From contig JAISID010000058.1 of the NCBI GenBank assembly GCA_031262205.1, forward strand, positions 1 through 7,761: a stretch of DNA of 7,761 bases, in the 5' to 3' direction. The notes under the pieces were generated by a model that was not told the origin of the DNA, did not search any database, and worked only from the letters and a program-made list of their open reading frames with translations. The stretch is from Holosporales bacterium (lineage in GTDB: Bacteria; Pseudomonadota; Alphaproteobacteria; RUG11792). The translations under genes were made by a program, and so were the position numbers. Below are positions 6,169 to 7,761 of this stretch, one piece after another; the first letter of the stretch is position 1; each line of letters starts with the position of its first letter.

Positions 6169-6702
6169 ATGTCTATACCAATACTACAAGCGGCGTTATC
6201 GCTCGCTCAATTTACCCCCAGAGTAGCCAAATGGCTATCGGGAACAAAGGTCGAATCCATATCCCAAAAGATTGTGGAAATCGCAAAGAACGTCGCAAAT
6301 ACAAAAGACGAGTTTAAAGCTATTGAAAAAATAAAGTCCGATAAAAATATGTACGACTTATTTCAAAGAGCGCTCATAAACTCTGAAAGAGAAATAGAGC
6401 TTGCAATTATTAAAGATAAAGAAAACGCCAGACGCCGCGACATCGCGATTATCAACGCTGGCAAGAGAAACAAACGGGCGGACGTCATGGTCGTCTCGGC
6501 TGCGGTAGGGCTTATATTTTGCCTAGTCTCCATCTATTTATATAGAAAGGAATTGCCTGGGGAAGTCGTCGGCATAATATCGACGATTGCAGGCATCTTC
6601 GGCTCGTGTCTCAAAGACGCTTATAACTTTGAATTCGGCTCCTCTCGAGGCAGCAAAGAAAAAGATCAAACAGTGGCCTCTATGTTAAATAGATTCAATT
6701 AG
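6169..6702 (+). CDS. 3TM holin-type protein of the gene-transfer-release family
   Basis: The product has 177 residues. An N-terminal amphipathic segment (LQAALSLAQFTPRVAKWLSG, 6-25) precedes a helical charged region (about 26-100) with ENARRRDIAIINAGKRNKRA (85-104), then two membrane helices (about 106-125 and 131-147) with the hallmark GEVVGIISTIAGIFGSCLKD (131-150), and a conserved tail FEFGSSRGSKEKD (154-166). This order matches the 3TM holins associated with release of alphaproteobacterial gene transfer agents. Holins permeabilise the inner membrane so that an endolysin can reach the wall; no endolysin is visible here. The ATG at 6169 has AAAGGA 9 bases upstream. It lies on the same strand as the GTA-type capsid and may share its transcript, although 444 bases separate them. 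The frame is intact. Family placement is from remembered motifs, not a search. Confidence 0.85.
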   Translation: MSIPILQAALSLAQFTPRVAKWLSGTKVESISQKIVEIAKNVANTKDEFKAIEKIKSDKNMYDLFQRALINSEREIELAIIKDKENARRRDIAIINAGKRNKRADVMVVSAAVGLIFCLVSIYLYRKELPGEVVGIISTIAGIFGSCLKDAYNFEFGSSRGSKEKDQTVASMLNRFN

Positions 6703-6726
6703 CTTAAGCCAGGGGTAAAACTGGAC

Positions 6727-6823
6727 GGAATCATCCCTTAACGCAGGAGCTGGCAGAGCAGTACGTTATAGAACTTTTAAAGTTATGTCAAAAATCGCGC
6801 TTTAAACATTAAGGGATGATTCC
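6727..6823. mobile_element. 97-bp MITE-like element with perfect 15-bp terminal inverted repeats
   Basis: GGAATCATCCCTTAA (6727-6741) and TTAAGGGATGATTCC (6809-6823) are perfect inverted repeats enclosing 67 bases with no coding capacity. A small palindrome AACTTTTAAAGTT (6772-6784) lies inside. This is the form of a non-autonomous insertion element, or of an IS reduced to its ends. I see no clear target-site duplication and cannot name the family. Because it begins 24 bases after the holin stop it could also act as a long terminator-like stem. Confidence 0.5.
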
Positions 6824-7088
6824 TGAGAATTATAAGAAGTTCATTTAATATTTCTGTAAACTACGTTTATATAATCGAGCGCTAATTGGAAATGTACTAT
6901 CCTAGAATAGGACGATATCTTAGCGAGCAACGCTAGGATAAACGTATGAGAAACAAGTATGAAAAGGTCTCCGCGTTTCTGAACGTAATCCCGTAAGATT
7001 TTGAAACTACTTTGCTCGGGTATTAAAGGTATAAAAGCAACTAATCTTATCAATGTAAATACAATCCTTTCTTTGTTTGTTTAATAAA
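6824..7088. other. stretch without a supported gene
   Basis: A 70-codon - strand frame (7053-6841, TTG start) has an AAGAAAGGA sequence about 11 bases upstream and a hydrophobic middle, but no recognisable motif, and I do not call it. An 8-bp inverted repeat TATCCTAG (6898-6905) and CTAGGATA (6933-6940) lies inside it. The N-terminal half of the IS1595 transposase that follows is not recognisable here. Confidence 0.4.
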
Positions 7089-7412
7089 TTCAGAGATAGA
7101 ATTGTTAAAAACGTCTCTACATCAGAGTTAACGTCGATCATAAAGAAAGTAGAGCTATCGGGTTGTTTATACAGATGAATGAAAGAGTTATGACGGGTTG
7201 GTAAACGAAGATTATAAACATCATTATAGCGTTAAACATTCAGACGATGTTTTTACAAATGGACGAGTTTACGTAAATGGTATTGAAAACTTTGGGGAAT
7301 ATAGTAAAAGACAAGGTTGGTAAAGTTCAGGGGCTTGCTTAAGGACAAGTTCTATAAACAAGACAATCTTTATTTGCTTTTATTAAAAGAGTTAAGAAGT
7401 AATCCTTTCTAA
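7089..7412 (+). pseudogene. IS1595-family transposase remnant (frameshifted, internal stop)
   Basis: Three frames joined in order give the C-terminal half of an ISXO2/IS1595-type transposase. The first, from about 7089, reads RIVKNVSTSELTSIIKKVEL. The second, from 7165, reads VYTDE, then TGA (7180-7182, where the family usually has W), then KSYDGLVNEDYKHHYSVKHS and VNGIENFGEYSKR. The third, from 7314, reads RLVKFRGLLKDKFY and LYLLLLKELRSNPF, ending at TAA 7410-7412. YTDEWKSY-like, VNGIE-like and KRRLAKF-like blocks are typical of the DDE domain of this family. Two frameshifts, a nonsense codon, a probable loss of about 12 codons after KFY and the missing N-terminus show that it is dead. I could not place the IS ends. 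Confidence 0.8.
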
Positions 7413-7448
7413 TCTGGAATTGTACCTAAAATTTAATAGACTCCCCCT

Positions 7449-7476
7449 TTTGCGCGCGAGACGTCTCGCGCGCAAA
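7449..7476. repeat. perfect 28-bp GC-rich palindrome
   Basis: The half-site TTTGCGCGCGAGAC (7449-7462) is followed immediately by its exact reverse complement (7463-7476), with no spacer. It stands out as a CG-rich block in AT-rich sequence, 36 bases after the transposase stop. It could be a protein-binding site, part of a mobile-element end, or a cruciform-prone site; as RNA the centre would have to open into a loop. Confidence 0.7.
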
Positions 7477-7585
7477 TACGGGACGGCGAGGTTTAATAGT
7501 TTCAAAACGAAATGGAATCGTTCTTTAGAGCAAAGCAATGGTTTTAATACTTTACTCGGCTATAATTGTCTTACTGTTCGTATCC

Positions 7586-7735
7586 ATAATATTTATCTTT
7601 TGGCTCCCGCGATTATACCGATTTACTACGCGCAGCTTGTCAAGGGACGCTTCGCTTTGCTCAGCTCTCACGCCCTTGAAACAAGTCCCTTTATAAATCG
7701 GTCGAGATATTCTCGTTCCTAAAGATAAATATTAT
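7586..7735 (-). repeat. 150-bp palindromic repeat element, copy 2 (inverted)
   Basis: This is the fuller copy of the element at 438-542, in the opposite orientation. It is itself a nested palindrome: ATAATATTTATCTTT (7586-7600) pairs with AAAGATAAATATTAT (7721-7735), ACCGATTTA (7617-7625) with TAAATCGGT (7694-7702), and CTTGTCAAGGG (7636-7646) with CCCTTGAAACAAG (7673-7685, two extra bases). Blocks at 7630-7651, 7689-7701 and 7711-7719 match copy 1. About 150 bp and full dyad symmetry are the style of Rickettsia palindromic elements. A + strand open frame crosses it, probably by chance. Confidence 0.8.
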
Positions 7736-7761
7736 TAGGAGTGTTTTGATCTTAAAGGACA

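Noticed and set aside
6841..7053. A 70-codon - strand frame with a possible Shine-Dalgarno (AAGAAAGGA).
   Set aside because: The spacing to the TTG start is long (about 11 bases), no motif is seen and the area is full of decayed elements. It could be real, but I cannot support it.
7420..7722. A 100-codon + strand frame with a TTG start.
   Set aside because: It begins just after the transposase stop and is made of the 28-bp palindrome and the 150-bp repeat, which explain its sequence; no ribosome binding site is seen.

Overview
The window looks like a low-GC, partly decayed alphaproteobacterial chromosome of the kind found in host-associated lineages (Rickettsiales or Holosporales-like). The main evidence is a major capsid protein that resembles the RcGTA (gene transfer agent) capsid of alphaproteobacteria, with a 3TM gene-transfer-release holin-type protein just downstream. 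A dead IS1595-family transposase, ~150-bp palindromic repeats similar in style to Rickettsia palindromic elements, and much non-coding space between genes point the same way. The exact genus cannot be read from the window.

Layout. Bases 1-675: the 3' end of an unrecognised + strand gene, an AT-rich hairpin, a possible gene remnant and the first palindromic repeat (438-542). Bases 676-921: a possible small + strand membrane protein. Bases 922-1169: a possible broken reading frame on the - strand. Bases 1170-4420: a tight - strand operon in transcription order rloA (AAA15 ATPase), rloB (Toprim-like RloB) and rmuC (membrane-anchored PD-(D/E)XK nuclease), with a good sigma70-type promoter at 4451-4479. 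The rloB Shine-Dalgarno overlaps the rloA stop codon, and rmuC follows 36 bases after rloB. Bases 4600-4675: tRNA-Val(CAC) on the - strand with an encoded CCA end. Bases 4759-5724: GTA/HK97-type major capsid protein on the + strand, lacking the N-terminal scaffold (delta) domain. Bases 6169-6702: GTA-type holin. From 6703 to the end there are no intact genes: a 97-bp element with perfect 15-bp terminal inverted repeats, an IS1595 transposase pseudogene, a perfect 28-bp palindrome and a second copy of the palindromic repeat in the opposite orientation to the first.

How the parts may work together. RloA, RloB and RmuC look like one defence-type unit: an ATPase probably acting as sensor or switch, a Toprim-like effector, and a second nuclease anchored at the membrane. 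The capsid and holin look like survivors of a dispersed gene transfer agent. The capsid starts almost where the mature RcGTA capsid starts and no prohead protease, portal or terminase is in the window, so it may assemble without proteolytic maturation or serve a domesticated role. Functions are inferred from recognisable motifs only; no database search was run.
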